A model generated the notes under the pieces. It made no database searches. It saw only the letters and a program-made list of their open reading frames with translations, and was not told the origin of the DNA. Positions 43,796 to 56,690 of a DNA stretch of 64,000 nucleotides are shown here, in pieces; positions within the stretch are counted from its first letter, which is position 1; each line of letters begins with the position of its first letter. The translations under genes and the position numbers were made by a program. Source of the stretch: Dichetophora obliterata. Its lineage: Eukaryota; Arthropoda; Insecta; Diptera; Sciomyzidae. Location: contig OY986436.1 of assembly GCA_963920525.1 (NCBI GenBank), positions 176,921,361 through 176,985,360 of the forward strand, in the 5' to 3' direction.

Positions 43796-46700
43796 ATACA
43801 TACAAACAAACAAAAATATTATAGAGATTTTAATGTGTGAAAAAAAAAGAATCCTAACAATACAATTTCTTGTAAGTCCCAACTGGATGTGGCTCCTTTA
43901 AAAATTTTTTAAAAACTCTTTCGTCCACATGACAAAGAATACATGACTGCACAATAGAAGAGTTGCAACTGGATGTTGACGGCAATTTAAACATTTCCGC
44001 AAATTAAGAATGCAACGAGCAATAACTATAACAATACTAGCTGAAACCCGTCACGTTGCTGCCACGCCCCCGTTGCCAAACTTCCATAAAATATTATCAG
44101 TGAATATGCATGTGCAAATTGAGTTCGAATACTGAATTCCGAGGTTGTGCGCCCTATAACTCCAAAGCAATTCGATATCGCAAATTTGGGCTGTATGGAA
44201 AGTGTCACTTACCATTTTACAACGCCCATAAAATTTGATCAGTGAAACGGCACGTGTAAAATGTGGTCGAATATTGAATTCCGAGGCTGTACGACCTATA
44301 CTTCCAAAGCTATTCGATTTCCTAAATTTGGGAGGTACCACGCCCCCTTATTTAACTCCCATAAAATTTGATCAGTGAAACGGTACGTGTAAATCGTGGT
44401 CAAATAATGAATTCCTCAAAGCTATTCGATATCGCAAATCGCAAATTTGGGTTGTATAGGAGGTGCCACGCCCTCTGAACGGCTTGTGTAAATTATGGTA
44501 GAATATCTAATTCCATGGCTGTGCGAACTATAACTCAAAAGCTGTTCAATATCGCAAATTATGGGAGTTTGCCACGCCCCCTTGTCTACCTCCCATAAAA
44601 TGTTATCAGTAAAACGACATGTGTAAATTGTGCTCGAATACCCGAATTCCGAGACTGTGTGGTCTATAACTCCAAAGCTATTCGGTATCACAAATTTGGG
44701 TTGTATGAGAGGTGCCACGCCCCCTTTTCAAAGATCCATAAAATGTTATCAGTAAAACAGCTCGTGTAAATTGTAGTCGAATACCAAATGCCATAGCTTT
44801 GCGAAATATTACTCAAAAGCTATTCGATACCTCAAATTTGGGTTGTATGGGAGGTGCCACGCCCCCTTGTTCAGCACACTGTTATTGTCGTCGAATACTG
44901 AATTCCGGGCTGTGCGAATTATAGCGCAAAGGCTATTCAAAATCTACACTTAAGGTTGTATGGGAGGTGCCACGCCCCCTTTCCCAACGCCCATAAAATG
45001 TTATCAGTAAAACAGCACGTGTAAATTGTGTTTGAATACCGAATCCAAAGGCTGTGCGAACTATAACTCAAAAGCTATTCGATATCTCAAATTTGGGTTG
45101 TATGGGAGGTGCCACGACCCCTACGACTAAAACCTGCGCATGAATGCGAACAACCAATTTGGAAAGTTTCATCGCGATCAGATGAACGGTGTAGAAATAT
45201 ATTAAGGACACACAAACAAACAAACAAACAAACCAACAGACGTACATTCATTTTTATATATATAGATAATATTCTCCAGACTGCCTTACTGCCATATACT
45301 ATAAATAAATAAATAAATGTTAAGAAATGCCAAATGTATTCACCATTTTCAGTATAGCTGCCGAAAGTTACCATATGAACAAAATTACTAAATTTTAGTC
45401 TAATACGATCAAAAACGTGCGAAATATAGCATTTTTGTTGTTTTGTAAGCGGTAAATAGGGGTGCGGCAAAATTATTTCCCTTAAACCATCCCATAATCG
45501 AAACAAATCGACTGTCAAAATTTCAGCTCAATTTAGCTTAACCCTGCCGCACTTTGCTTCACTCCACGCTGACCCCCCGAAAAGTAAGTCAAACTAAATT
45601 GAGACAGGCCCATTTTTAGTGCACTTGACCAGAGTAACAATATGAACTAAATTACAAAATTTTTGTCTTTTACGACCCAAACCGTTGAAATAAAACATTT
45701 TCATTGGTTTGTGGGCGGTAAAAGAAGGGCGTGAAACCAATTTTTAGTACAGTTTCTGACAGTAACCATACAAACTAATTCAAAATTTTAGCTCAATCAA
45801 TAGAAATTTTAATGATTTCTCAGAAAGTGGAGGTGGCTATGTAGCGATGACGCCCATTTTTAGTACAGCTGCCGAAAGTAACTATACAAAGTTACGTATC
45901 AAATGTTAGTCTTATACAGCCAAACCAGCTTGAAATATAGCATTTCCACTGATTTGTAGGCGGAAAAATGGGGCGTGGAAACCAATTTTTCGTACAGTTT
46001 CTGACAGTAACCGCACAAACCAATTTACCAAATTTAAGTCTTATACAACCAAAACCGTATTGAATAAATCATTTTCATTGGTTTGTGGGCGGTAAAAGGG
46101 GACGTGAACACACACTTTTAGTACAGTTACCGACAGTAACCATAAAAACTAATTTTACCGAATTTATGTCTTATACGACCAAAACCTTCTGAAATAAAGC
46201 ATTTTTATTGATTTGTGGGAGGGAAGAGGGCGCGTGGAAACCCATTTTTAGTACAGTTGTCAACAGTAACCGTACAAAATAAATTACAAAAGTTTAGCCT
46301 TAGACGGCCCAAACCGACTGAAATATAACATTTTTATTGATTTGGGGGCGGTAAAAGGGGGTGTGGCAATTTTTTTGTCTTTAACCATCTCGTATCTGAA
46401 ACAAATCGACTGCCACAATTTCAGGTCAATCGGTTCAGTAGTTTTGGGGTCTATAGGCATCACACACACAGACACACATCGTTTTGCTTTTTATATATAA
46501 AGATATTGATTTTTGGGTGGTAAAAGTGGGCGTGTAAACATTTATGTATAGTGACCGCCTCTTGGAGCACCTACACAGCAAGATTCATTAAAAAATGTGT
46601 AGAACTGCGGAATTGCCATGATTTCGAAAAAGTGGGCGTATATATATTGCGTCCACGCCTATTTTTTGTGCAGTTACTGACAGTAACCATATAAACCAAA

Positions 46701-46979
46701 TTACTTAATTTTAGTTTCTTATGATCAAAACCGACCGATATATATCCTTTTTTTTTGGCTTGTGGTCGATAGCGAAAATTTGGCTTGTATGGGAGGTACC
46801 ACGCCCCTAGTCCAATCGTTAACAAACCTCACAGGAACACTCTCAAGATGTGGGTTTAGTTTCCCTGAAAATTTCATCAAGACCAGTTCAGCGGTTTTGG
46901 AGTCTATACGTGATATAGCCACATACCCACATACCCACATACATACATCCATTTTTATTTATATAGATTAATATAATAT

Positions 46980-47490
46980 TATAACAAATATAATAATCAC
47001 AATTTTTTTTCTTTTCATAAAAAAGTGTAAGATGTTGTTTAATTTTGTTCCACTGTGCTCAAAAAGTAAACATAAATCAATCCAATGGGAAATTAAGATA
47101 GTGATTACGCACATATGCCGACATACGTAAATGAATCAATGATCAATGCCGCAGTCTGTACATAAAAAAAAACAAAAATGTTGCGTGCTTGCTTACTTGG
47201 TGACACAACAATCAAATTTTTGTTGACACTGACATCAAATATAATTTCCGAAAGGTTTTGCAATGCTTGCTTAAAGAGTTCCATAGAATTTTTTTCTTTC
47301 AATTCAACACAGCACACACATTACATTAAAAATACTCGCAGCAGTCCTCATCACTCATTTCAACCGAGTTGTGCATCTATATTTTAAGGAAACCCATAAA
47401 CGTTTTTTTAAGGGCTGTAACTTATGAGTCGAGAGAGAAGGAAGTGAAATATGAGAAATGAAGCGCAAGATTTAATACCACTATATTTCG
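46980..47490. other. Unassigned stretch
   Basis: The minus frame at 47105-47317 contains SIIFDV-like text (MELFKQALQNLSEIIFDV) that I cannot assign to a family. No other signal. Confidence 0.25.
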
Positions 47491-48475
47491 CATATAGGAC
47501 ATTCTTTTACAAATCGCACATCTTCCAGGATTTGATGTCTCAGATTCGGCCGAAAATTTTTTAAAATTTTCTTAACGCTAAATAAGCTAACACGTGTATC
47601 GGTATTTTTCTCGGAAATTTTTTTTTACGGAATACCGTTAGGTCAAAATTGTGAAAAATTGCAACATTTTTTAATGTCTGTGTTACTAAAATCGCAATAT
47701 CTCGGGTTGTTCTACTCCAATTTAGTTCGTTTTAAGCCCTTTGGATAGATAATTTGTTGTTCTTTAATTCGACAAGATTTGTATGTTACGATTTAAAATA
47801 ACTGTATAAAAATTAAATGAATTTTTCAAACGGCTTTTTCATCCCCTTAACCCATGTAAATGACATTTTTGACTGCGCGCCATAAATTTTTACAAAATAC
47901 AAAATTCTTAAAAGAATGGAGCGATTTTTTTATAAAAATTTTTTTTCACGTTACCCCTCCTCCAGTACTAAAAATCAGTCATGACTTTCAACGGTCATGA
48001 TTTCATACATAAATGGTAGCTAGTGAATTCTAGTACCCTAGATAATTAGCAGGTAATGCATATGCATTTCTTTAATTTTTTTTCTTCTTCCAAATTAATT
48101 TGCAAAAAAGTAAATGATGTGAAAAGACGGAGGTATTGAATGGTAATGCAAAGAGTAATGTAGTCATTACCGGAAATGACATCTCCGTGTTAAATTCATG
48201 AGTGAAAGATATAGCCGGTAACCAGTGGTGATCACCCATAGCTAGTGAACTCATTCATTCGTTACTGGTGAGAGGTACTGGAGGATACCTGCAAGCTGTT
48301 TAATTTGTATGCATTTGGCCATCACTGCTATGTACACATAAAGCGAGCGGTGAACAAAAATGTAAATAAAATATTTAAAAAAATCGCTCCATTCGTTTGA
48401 GAATTTTATAAAAATGTGTGACGCAAAATTATTTTTTGCTAAATTCATGCGATTTGTAAAAAAATGACCCATATG
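47491..48475. mobile_element. TIR element, about 985 bp, with a second element nested
   Basis: The left end is CATATAGGACATTCTTTTAC and the right end, inward, is CATATGGGTCATTTTTTTAC; both continue aaatcgca. A second inverted pair further in (about 47880-47940 and 48378-48440) shares gaatggagcgattttttt. No transposase is recognised. The target duplication is unclear. Confidence 0.55.
47958..48285. mobile_element. Nested 328-bp MITE with TCCTCCAGTAC ends
   Basis: An exact 11-bp inverted pair, tcctccagtac at 47958 and gtactggagga ending at 48285, bounds an AT-rich segment that has further short inverted words (tagctagtgaa, cggtaa/ttaccg). No coding capacity. It lies inside the 47491-48475 element. 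Confidence 0.6.
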
Positions 48476-49804
48476 GCTATAGTGACCATCCAAAATTTGT
48501 AAAGATGAGACCTCCTTAGTTTTAGCTTTGTAAATTTAAGACAAAGCTTAAACCATTTCGTGAATGAACCAACTTGAACCCATCCAGTAATGTCTGAACA
48601 TAGAGAATTTTTTTGTGGAAATATAAAAAAAGGCGCAACGAAAGATCCCCCAGCACTCATGCAACTGATATTTGTCTTTGGACAAATGTTTTAAAGTTGG
48701 AGTATTGCCATTATGTTAAGAGTTGTGTGCGGAACATTAAACGTTTTTGAGGCAAAATCTAGAACCATATCTCTTCCTCTAACTTCTCTTACTGTATTGT
48801 TTTATGAAAATCTGATTCCATTTTTCAATTTCATTCTTTTTTGGTACGCTTATATTTAATCTAAAAGATAAAAAATTAACACTCGAAAATCAAAGCAAGT
48901 TGCAAAAAGCGGTCGAGGAACGTGGAAATGTATTCTATAATAGCCGCCTTCAATCATTTCAACAACATTGCCCTTTTCACACCTTATGCACAAAAATAAT
49001 TATCCAAAATTTTTGAAACTATGAACACAGTACTTACCACAAAAATTTTAAAATTTATACTTATAGGTTTGCACTTCGACGAACGCAAGAATTTAAAATT
49101 ATTTAAATGTTAAAGCTCTTCAAAATATCAAGGAAAAAATCTTGATAGATTCGATGCTTTCCGGACTACTGAATATTATCCAGCAAGTCCTTTAAAGAAT
49201 AATTATGTACGTGTGTCAACAATTTTTTTTGGTTTGCAAGTGGTCAGTAATGCAAGAGTGTTCAGATAATCATTATCTAACAAAGTAAAATGCCCTACAC
49301 ATTAGACACCCCTTCCATAATATCCGAACTTACTCGAAGCTTTAATTTACAATTTAACTCAGATTTTGAAATTTAGTAAAATCGAGTTAAAACCACTCTA
49401 GTATTTCTTAAAATTCTACTTAAATTATTTTAATGACTTTAAATTTTGCGCGTAAGCTTTAATTTTTAATTTGCACTCTGAGCATAAGATTAGGCAAAAT
49501 CTCAAGAAAAATACATCTATCTCCCATACAATGTGACCTCATCAGACTACCAAATCCTTCCGCCAAAAATTAATGAATTGACTTGATTTTTTGCACATAA
49601 GAATTGCTATTTTAAACGTAATCTGAGTTAAGAATTTAGAAAAAAATAAAACTCCAAAAATTATGAAACAAGAAAATATTTTCAGCTGAAATTTTTATGT
49701 ATCAACTAACTAATAAGAACTTACACATAATAGATTTTATTGTATTTAATACCTCATATATATGTCACCCTCTAGATGTATGGGTGATTCGCGTTGGGCG
49801 CAAA
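48476..49804. other. Unassigned AT-rich stretch beside the Xpd pseudogene
   Basis: No coding motif is recognised. 49330-49680 has loosely reiterated words (ctttaattt, aactcagattttgaa) but no clear period. It could contain the far end of a TIR element that carries the Xpd fragment, which I could not locate. Confidence 0.3.
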
Positions 49805-50009
49805 AAGCATTTGTCCACGAAAATCATGATAGTGTAGTCGGTTTTGCCACGCAGCGCTCGACCCACACATTGCGCTGCATGTCGCATGGCATCGAATGTT
49901 AGGAAATAATTTTCACTTTTTTGAGACTGGTCACGCAATTAATTGAGCTTTCAGGATACGACTGCGTGTTAACGTAGCAAATGCCAATCAGGAGTACTGC
50001 GCGGCCGTA
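49805..50009 (-). pseudogene. Xpd: Xpd/ERCC2 helicase pseudogene, C-terminal part
   Basis: The minus strand from 50009 reads GRAVLLIGICYVNTQS, then after frame changes RILKAQL and [20 protein letters not shown] followed by [13 protein letters not shown]. These match the XPD/ERCC2 stretch around helicase motif VI (QCVGR..RGKTDYG). XPD is the 5'-3' DNA helicase of TFIIH acting in nucleotide excision repair and transcription initiation. At least two frameshifts lie near 49930-49960, and similarity stops after FVDKCF. The other part is at 56872-57104; the two join at HHY-GR when the intervening element and one TA are removed. Confidence 0.85.
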
Positions 50010-50064
50010 CACAGAGAAAACAACATTTTCAAAAGTTGTAAAAGCAGAAACATGCCACTTTTAA

Positions 50065-52869
50065 CCCTCCGATGGGTGAGAAGGTCCCTGGGGACCTTTT
50101 TCATTTTCAAACTGAAATTACTCCTTGATGGTCCATGGGAGATATATCCGACCCTTATATGTATTCCAAAAGAATTTTATGTAGAATCGTTTAAAAAAAT
50201 TACAAAAAGGCGATCTGACCAATAGTTAAGGATTTATAAGGGTTTAAAGGTGTTTAGTACGGGAAAGGGTGACAAGGTCCCTAGGGACCTTGTACTGAAA
50301 TTGCAAGGAATTGTTAGTAAATGCAATTTATTTTGGCTTGGTTTTAATTGTTTTATTATTTGAACATATCAAAAACGTGTTCTTTGAATTTTGGGTACTT
50401 TCTAGATTATTGTTGGCCTTTCCTTGAAAACGTAGTTACCTATCTGGGGAAATTCAACCTTTTTGAATTTTTAATTATTTTATTGTTTGAACACATTACA
50501 AATGTATTCTTCGAATTTAAGGTACCTATTGGACTATTTTTATTGTGCCTTTGCTTGAAAATATAACAAACGGTCCATCCCTTTTTGAATTTTATTGCCT
50601 GCTTTATGGTTGAACACAGGTAAACGTTGAAAAAGAGTATAAAAGCGGCTTCAGTTTCGTAAACCGAATCATACAAAGTTTACACAGTGAGCAGAAAATA
50701 TCGTGTGCTAAGTTTTATACTGAATTACATAAAGAAAATACCAAGTCAGATGGAAATTTAGATATTGCTGAAATGGTTGTACGTCCAGCAATACCAGCAA
50801 ATGAGTGAGGAAGAAAGAAATGCAGTGGATGGGAGATTTGCAGACTTCATGAGTGAGGAGGACGAAGTTGATGTTCCTGCATTTGATCTTGAAGGTGCGG
50901 AAGATGACTTTGCATATCAACCAGATTTTCATGTTGATGATTCTGATGCCAAAAGTGAAGCAGATGTAGAGATCAATAATGAGTGATGACGACGATGATG
51001 AAGAGGAAGAAACTGATGCTCCGCAAACAAGTGACCATTACTTCATTTCCAAAGATGGCACCAAATGGAGTAAAAATGTACCACCGACTTCCCGTACTCG
51101 TGCTCATAACATGGTCGACTTCACAAGGAGGAAACCTGGACCAGTAGGAACCAAACATGATCCCCTTACCATTTTCCGCTCGATATTCACCGAAGACATG
51201 GCGTACATCATAATACGCGAATCAAATCGAAAAGGCCATGAAGTGACAGCTGCATGGAATTTGGCAAATCCAACGAACACAAAAGAATAGAAAACAATCA
51301 CTTTGAAGGAGTTCGATGCCTTTTTGGCTATTATTTTGAATGCTGGACTCACCAAATCGAATAGTGAACCTGCTTCAGAGCTATGGGACACAACGCGCAG
51401 CTCAATATACAAAGCTGCATTATCGTATGATCGCTTTAGATGCATGCTACAATGTCTTAGATTCGACAATGGAAATACGCGAAAGCAGCGACTAACCAAA
51501 AGCAAAACTGCGGCTATTGATGATGTTTGGCAAATGTTACAGTCTAACTTGGCAGTAGCTTACACTCCGCATGATGAACTGACCGTTGATGAGCAGTTAT
51601 TCCCATACAGAGGCCTCACCCGCTTCACACAATACATTCCGTAGAAGCCTGCCAAGTATGGTATAAAGGTATGGTGGTTGTGCGACTCGAAATCATTTTA
51701 TCCTGTCAAAGGAATAATTTACTCTGGTAAATTGCCTGATCAAACACGAGAGGTCAATCAAAGGCAGAATGTTGTATTTCTTCTCCACCTTGGAATTGGT
51801 GCGTATTTTGATCAGGAAGAAAACTGCATTTGTTGGAACAGTGCGCTCGAATAAGACATTTGTGCCACAGGAGTTCCAAAAAAATCGTATGCGTCCTGTC
51901 AGCAACACATTGTTCGGCTTCAATTAAAGCGATGTAGCGCTGTGTTCATATACGCCCAAGAAATACAAAGCGGTCATTTTGCTGTCCACACAACATTATA
52001 CTTGCGGTGTGGACATGCAATCTAAGAAGCAGAAACCGTTTGCTATTTTGAACTACAACGCCAACAAATCAGGCGTTGATACAATGGACCAGATGCTTGG
52101 CACGTATACATGCAGGCGCTCAACAAACCGCTGGCCACTGGCCATGTTTTAGAATATGGTGGACGTTGCTATATTAGCAGCATTTATTTTATGTAATGAA
52201 ATGCAGCCAATTCGAAGTGAAAAAAGTGACAGACGACGGTCATTCCTGATGATGCTGACAAAACAATCGGCAGTACCAAACATAGAGGAAAGAGCGCTCA
52301 ACAACCGCATAACCGCATGTCCAAGGATACGGAACGCAATGGAAGCATTTGATGTAAAGGTGAGAAGAATCAATGATTTATGTTCAAAAGCACATTTTTT
52401 TGTTCTTTTTACTTTTTGTTCTTTCTAGATATTATCAAGACCTACAGAATCAGAAGCAGCTGCACAACATGCGCCTAGAGGAAACAGACCTTCATGTCGC
52501 CTATGTCGTTCTGAGTACGGACGGCAGCAAAAAACTAGGTCCTATTGCAATTCCTGCAACAATCCAGTCTCAAACTCATGCATCGATGCAACACCTGCAC
52601 AGAAAATATTTTGGACGAGGGATAATCAACTCAACAATAGTTATTTAAGCTTTTTTCATATAAAACTCCAAAAAATTCATAGTGTAAGTATTAAAAAAAA
52701 AAACTTCTGCAATTCATTTAAAATTAATAATTAATAAATAATAATGACAAAACAAGAAAAAAATATTTAAAAAAAAAAATTTTCGTACAAAATTCCATAC
52801 AAATACAAATAGGTCTCTGGGGACCTTGTACTGCATATAAGAACAAAGGATGACCCACCCATCGGAGGG
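50065..52869 (+). mobile_element. piggyBac element, 2805 bp, inactive
   Basis: TTAA lies at 50061-50064 and 52870-52873. The 14-bp terminal repeats CCCTCCGATGGGTG are perfect. Palindromic subterminal words aggtccctggggacct (50081), aggtccctagggacct (50274) and aggtctctggggacct (52811) follow. A 90-bp direct repeat occurs at 50346 and 50468. One transposase gene lies on the plus strand. Length and layout are normal for piggyBac. Confidence 0.95.
50765..52650 (+). pseudogene. piggyBac transposase, broken
   Basis: The acidic N-terminal part (MSEEERNAVDG, DDDDDEEEET) is split by a frame change at about 50980. The DDE core follows: MAYIIIRESNRKG, a TAG at 51288, FDAFLAIILNAGL, LSYDRFRCMLQCLRFDN, and TVDEQLFPYRG with the first catalytic D. 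After a TAG at 51642 it continues YGIKVWWLCDSKSF and NQRQNVVF. The region that should carry the second D (the TDNFFTS motif) is deleted before TAFVGTVRSNKTF near 51830. The third D remains in SGVDTMDQMLGTYTCRRST (52070-52125). A Cys-rich C-terminal finger (CRLCRSEYG...CNSC) closes it. Catalytically dead. Confidence 0.9.
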
Positions 52870-53389
52870 TTAAAAATGTTTAACCCAGAGTTTGCACTTC
52901 AAATTTTTATTTTAATTTTAAGAACGAACTTTTTAAAATGAAATAGTAAAACGTTTATATTTGTTTTAAAAACGAAAATTTTTAAACTAGATTCTAAAAT
53001 GTTCGTTTGATTTTAACAATAAACATTTTAAAATGCAATAGTAAAACGCTTATTTTAAAAAGCGTTTTATTGGTTTTTGAAATTATATTTTTATTTCCAT
53101 TGTTTTATCATTAGCTATGTCCCATCTCGTTCAAATATGTTAGATGATGATACTGTGCCCCAGCATCTATTTAAAATAGCATTTGCCAGATATTATTAAT
53201 TTTATTTTAAATACTTAAATACTAACTTAATACTTACTAGTTTGAGTGATGAAATCGGGATTGAAAAAATTTTATTTTCTGAACAAATATCAAATACATA
53301 AATCAAGGAAACATATATAACAAACAATTTGTTCTTAACAAGTGTTTTTAAACAAAGAATGTGAAACCAATACCCAGACTCGAATTATA

Positions 53390-56300
53390 CTTACTTACTT
53401 AGTTGGCGCTACAACCGTATAACAATCTTGGCCTCATCTAAGTATTTGCGCCAGCCATTTCTGTGTTTCGCTTGCTGGCGCCAGTTGGAAATTCCAAGCT
53501 TCATTAGGTTGTCCTCGACTTGGTCTTTCCAACGAAGTTGCGGTCGTCCTCTTCAACGTTGACCACAGCTGGGTGCCGAATCGAATGTTTTCTTCACTGG
53601 AGCATCGTCTTTCATGCGCTGAACATGAACCAGCCAGCGAAGCCGCTCGATTTTAATGCACTTTACTATGTCGATGTCAGCGTACAGCTCATACAGTTCA
53701 TCATTCCACCGTATTCGGTACTCGCCATTGACGCAGATTGGTCCGTAGATCTTACGAAGAATCTTTCTCTCGAATGCTCCTAAAGTCTTTTCATCTGAAC
53801 TGCTCAGCGTCCAGGTTTGTGATGCATAAAGTAGGACGGGCATGATGAGCAATTTATAGAGCGTGATTTTCGTTCGTCGAAAGAAGGCTCTGCTTCTCAA
53901 TTGCCTACTGAGCCCAAAGTAACAACTTTTGGCAAGATTTATTCTTCGTTTGATCTCAATGCTGATGTCGTTGGTTGAGTTTATGCTGGATCCCAAAGAG
54001 ACGAGTTCCTTCAAAACATCGAAAGAGGTATTGTCAACTTAAACGTGGGTTCCAAGACGCTGGGACTGTTTGTTTGTTGACACTAAGTATTTCGTCTTAT
54101 CTGCATTAACTGCCAGACCCATTCGACTTGGCTCTCTTTCTAATCTGGAAAATGCTGCACTTACTTCGCGAGTATTATGGCCAATGATATCTATGTCATC
54201 AGCATACGCAAACAGCATAACACTCTTGTAGAATATTGTGCCACTACGTCTCAGATCAGCAGCTCGGATGATCTTTTCCATCATTAGGTTGAAAAAGTCG
54301 CACGATAAGCAATCACCTTGTCTGAAACCTCGTTTGGTAATAAATGGTGGGGAGAGGTTCTTCCCGATTTTAACTGCGCTGCTGGTGTTGCTCAGTGTCA
54401 TCCTGAAAAGTAGTATTAGTTTTGTAGAAATACCAAATTCAGACATGGTGGAGTACAGGTGTTTCCTTATTGGGCTGTCGAAGGCGGCTTTGTAGTCAAC
54501 AAAAAGATGGTGGATGTCGACTAGTTTTTCTTTAGTCTTCTCCAAGATTTGTCGTAGCGTGAAAATCTGGTCGATGGTGGACTTTCCAGATCTGAAGCCA
54601 CACTGGGTCCGATCAGTTCGTTTACAATTCAATCTTTCACATAAAACGCTCGACAGGACCTTATATGCGATATTAAGAAGTCTTATCCCACGGTAATTGG
54701 CAGAGATAGTGGGATCACCTTTCTTGTGGATTGGGCAGAGTACACCAAGATTCCAATCCTACGGAATCCAGGATCGCATTTCTTGTGAATTGGGCAGAGC
54801 ACACTGAGATTCCAATCGTTCGGAATGCATTCTTCCGATCATATTCTGCATAGAAGCTCGTGAATGCATTTAAGTAGAGCCTCGTCTCCGTTCTTAAAAA
54901 GCTCAGCAGATAAGCCATCAGCTCCCGCGGCTTTGTTATTTTTAAGCCGAGCTATAGCTGTCAGAACTTCATCATAGTCGGGCAGCGGAACCTCAACGCT
55001 GTCATCCAAAATTGGGGTTTCCGGAATATCATCTCTATTGGTGGGATTGTTGTCAGCGTCACCATTTAGAAGCTTAGAGAAGTGTTCCCTCCATAACGTC
55101 AGCGTACTCTGGACATCTGTCATTAGATTCCCGTTTTCATCCTTGCAGGAAGAGGCCCCGGTTTTAAAGCCATCGGGAAGGCGTCTTATATTTTCGAAAA
55201 ATTTTCGGGCCTCATTCCTGTCACCATACATTTCGATCATCTCCTGCTCGCGCATTTCTGCCTCTCTTATTTTCCGCCTGAAAATATGTTTCTATTCCCT
55301 CCTCTTTCCTTTGTATCGTTCCTTAGCAGCGCGCGTTACAACCGACTGCAGGGTGGCTTTGTAGGCGTCTTTCTCTGCTGTGGCTTCGCGACACTCCTGG
55401 TCGTACCACTGGTTTCGGCGAGGGTGGTGGTAGCCAATCACCTCTTCAGCAACCGCACGCATGGAGTTGGAAATGTGTGTCCACTACGCGCATATATCAT
55501 CGATTGGAGGATTGGTTTGAAGCAGGAGTGAGAGTCGAGTGGCAAAAGCTTCGGCTGTCTGTTTCGATTGCGGCTTGTCGACGTCTAGCTTTCTCTGTGT
55601 AAAGTTGCGTGTATTCTTAGCTGCGCATAGACGTGTACGATTCTTGACTGCAACAAGATAGTGATACGAGTCAATGTTTGCACCACGAATCGTGCGTACA
55701 TCCAATACACTGGAAGAGTGCCTTCCGTCGATCAAAACGTGATCAATTTGATTTTTAGTTTTTTGATCAGGGGAAAGACATCCAGGTGGCTTTATGAATA
55801 TTGAGATGCTTGAATCTAGTGCTATTTACGACCATGTTTCGTGCTGCGGCGAAGTCAATCAGCCTCATTCCGTTATCGGAGGTGTTGTCATGGAGGCTGA
55901 ACTTTCCGACTGTTGGACCAAATATACTTTCCTTGTCCACCTTTGCGTTGAAGTCACCAAGCACGATTTTTACGTAGTGATGGGGGCAGCGCTCGTAAGC
56001 ATTTTCAAGGCACTCGTAGAAAATTTCCTTGATCTCATCGTCCTTATCTTCTGTCGGAGCGTGCGCACATATTAGGCTTATATTAAAAAATTTAACATCG
56101 ATGCGGATTATGGCAAGTCGTTCGTTCACAGGTGTGAATCGCAGGACGTGGGGCCGTAGTCTCTTGCCAACTACAAATCCGCATCCAAACTCGTGCTTGC
56201 TTCTCCACATGGCCGCTGTAGTAGATATCACAGGGTGAATGCCGAATGCAACCCTGTCCCTTCCATCGCATTTCTTGGATAGCAGTGATATCAGCTTTTT

Positions 56301-56690
56301 ATCTTTCCAAGACATCAGTCAGTTGGATAGAGGCACCTTCCCAATTAAGGGTTCGGACATTCCAGGTGCATATCCGTAAATCATTATCCGTTTTTCGTTT
56401 GCGGTAGTCGTCATCAGATTTAGTGATCAGTTTTCTTCTTTTCTTTATTGGTTTCATTGAAATGGGTTTTACGGGTGGGCTTCAAACCCGACGCACAATC
56501 TATTTTAAGCCCAGGGGTGCCCGCCACTTAGATTAGCCGCCAAACTAACGGTTGTCAGTTTTGACGTTGCCCAGAAAACAACACGTAGAGGTTTCAGTCG
56601 ACTTGAGGAGATTTCACAAGTAATATGCTGACCTCGCCAGGTTGAGACAGTCAGACATGTTACATTGTAAAAGTTCGCCCCCAGTTTCCC
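53390..56690 (-). mobile_element. Full-length RTE-type LINE, 3.3 kb
   Basis: An exact 13-bp direct repeat gactcgaattata flanks it (53377-53389 and 56691-56703). The 3' end on the minus strand is an AAGT microsatellite (aagtaagtaagt). The element has a single coding region of endonuclease followed by RT and a length of 3.3 kb, both typical for the RTE clade. Full length at the 5' end is inferred from the target duplication. It is inserted in the CAC-ended element. Confidence 0.9.
53553..56457 (-). pseudogene. RTE-type endonuclease/reverse transcriptase, broken
   Basis: Likely start ATG at 56457-56455 (MKPIKKRRKLITKSDDDYRK), leading into ICTWNVRTLNWEGAS. A TAA interrupts after DVLER. Then KADITAIQEMRW, VKIVLGDFNAKVDKESIFG, NGMRLIDFAAARNMVV and HKATWMS mark the AP endonuclease. 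55735-55484 reads DVRTIRGANIDSYHYLV. 55255-54839 reads LKNNKAAGADGLSAELFKNG. 54632-54039 reads TQCGFRSGKSTIDQIFTL, HHLFVDYKAAFDS, TKRGFRQGDCLSCDFFN and LFAYADDIDIIG. 54014-53553 holds the thumb (LLYASQTWTLSSSDEKTL, RIRWNDELYELYAD). At least four frameshifts. Confidence 0.9.

Larger units (their letters stand above)
42330..46975. repeat. Decayed tandem repeats with GCCACGCCCCC and TTTGTGGGCGG units
   Basis: 44050-45120 holds about eight units of roughly 110-145 bp containing ggaggtgccacgcccccttg, tcccataaaatgttatcag and attcgatatc. 42330-42540 and 45400-46780 hold about nine units of about 125-130 bp containing tttttattgatttgtgggcg, agtacagttgccgacagtaa and ccaaaccg. Three end signals, tcatttttatatatatagat near 45250, ctttttatatataaagat near 46490 and catttttatttatatagat near 46955, follow CA-rich microsatellites. 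This suggests several copies of one transposon-like family with an internal tandem block. A mariner is inserted at about 42560-43795. Confidence 0.6.

Noticed and set aside
47105..47317. Minus-strand frame with plausible protein-like text followed by a GTAAGC donor-like word
   Set aside because: No family recognised, no second exon in view and flanked by AT-rich filler. Not enough to call an exon.
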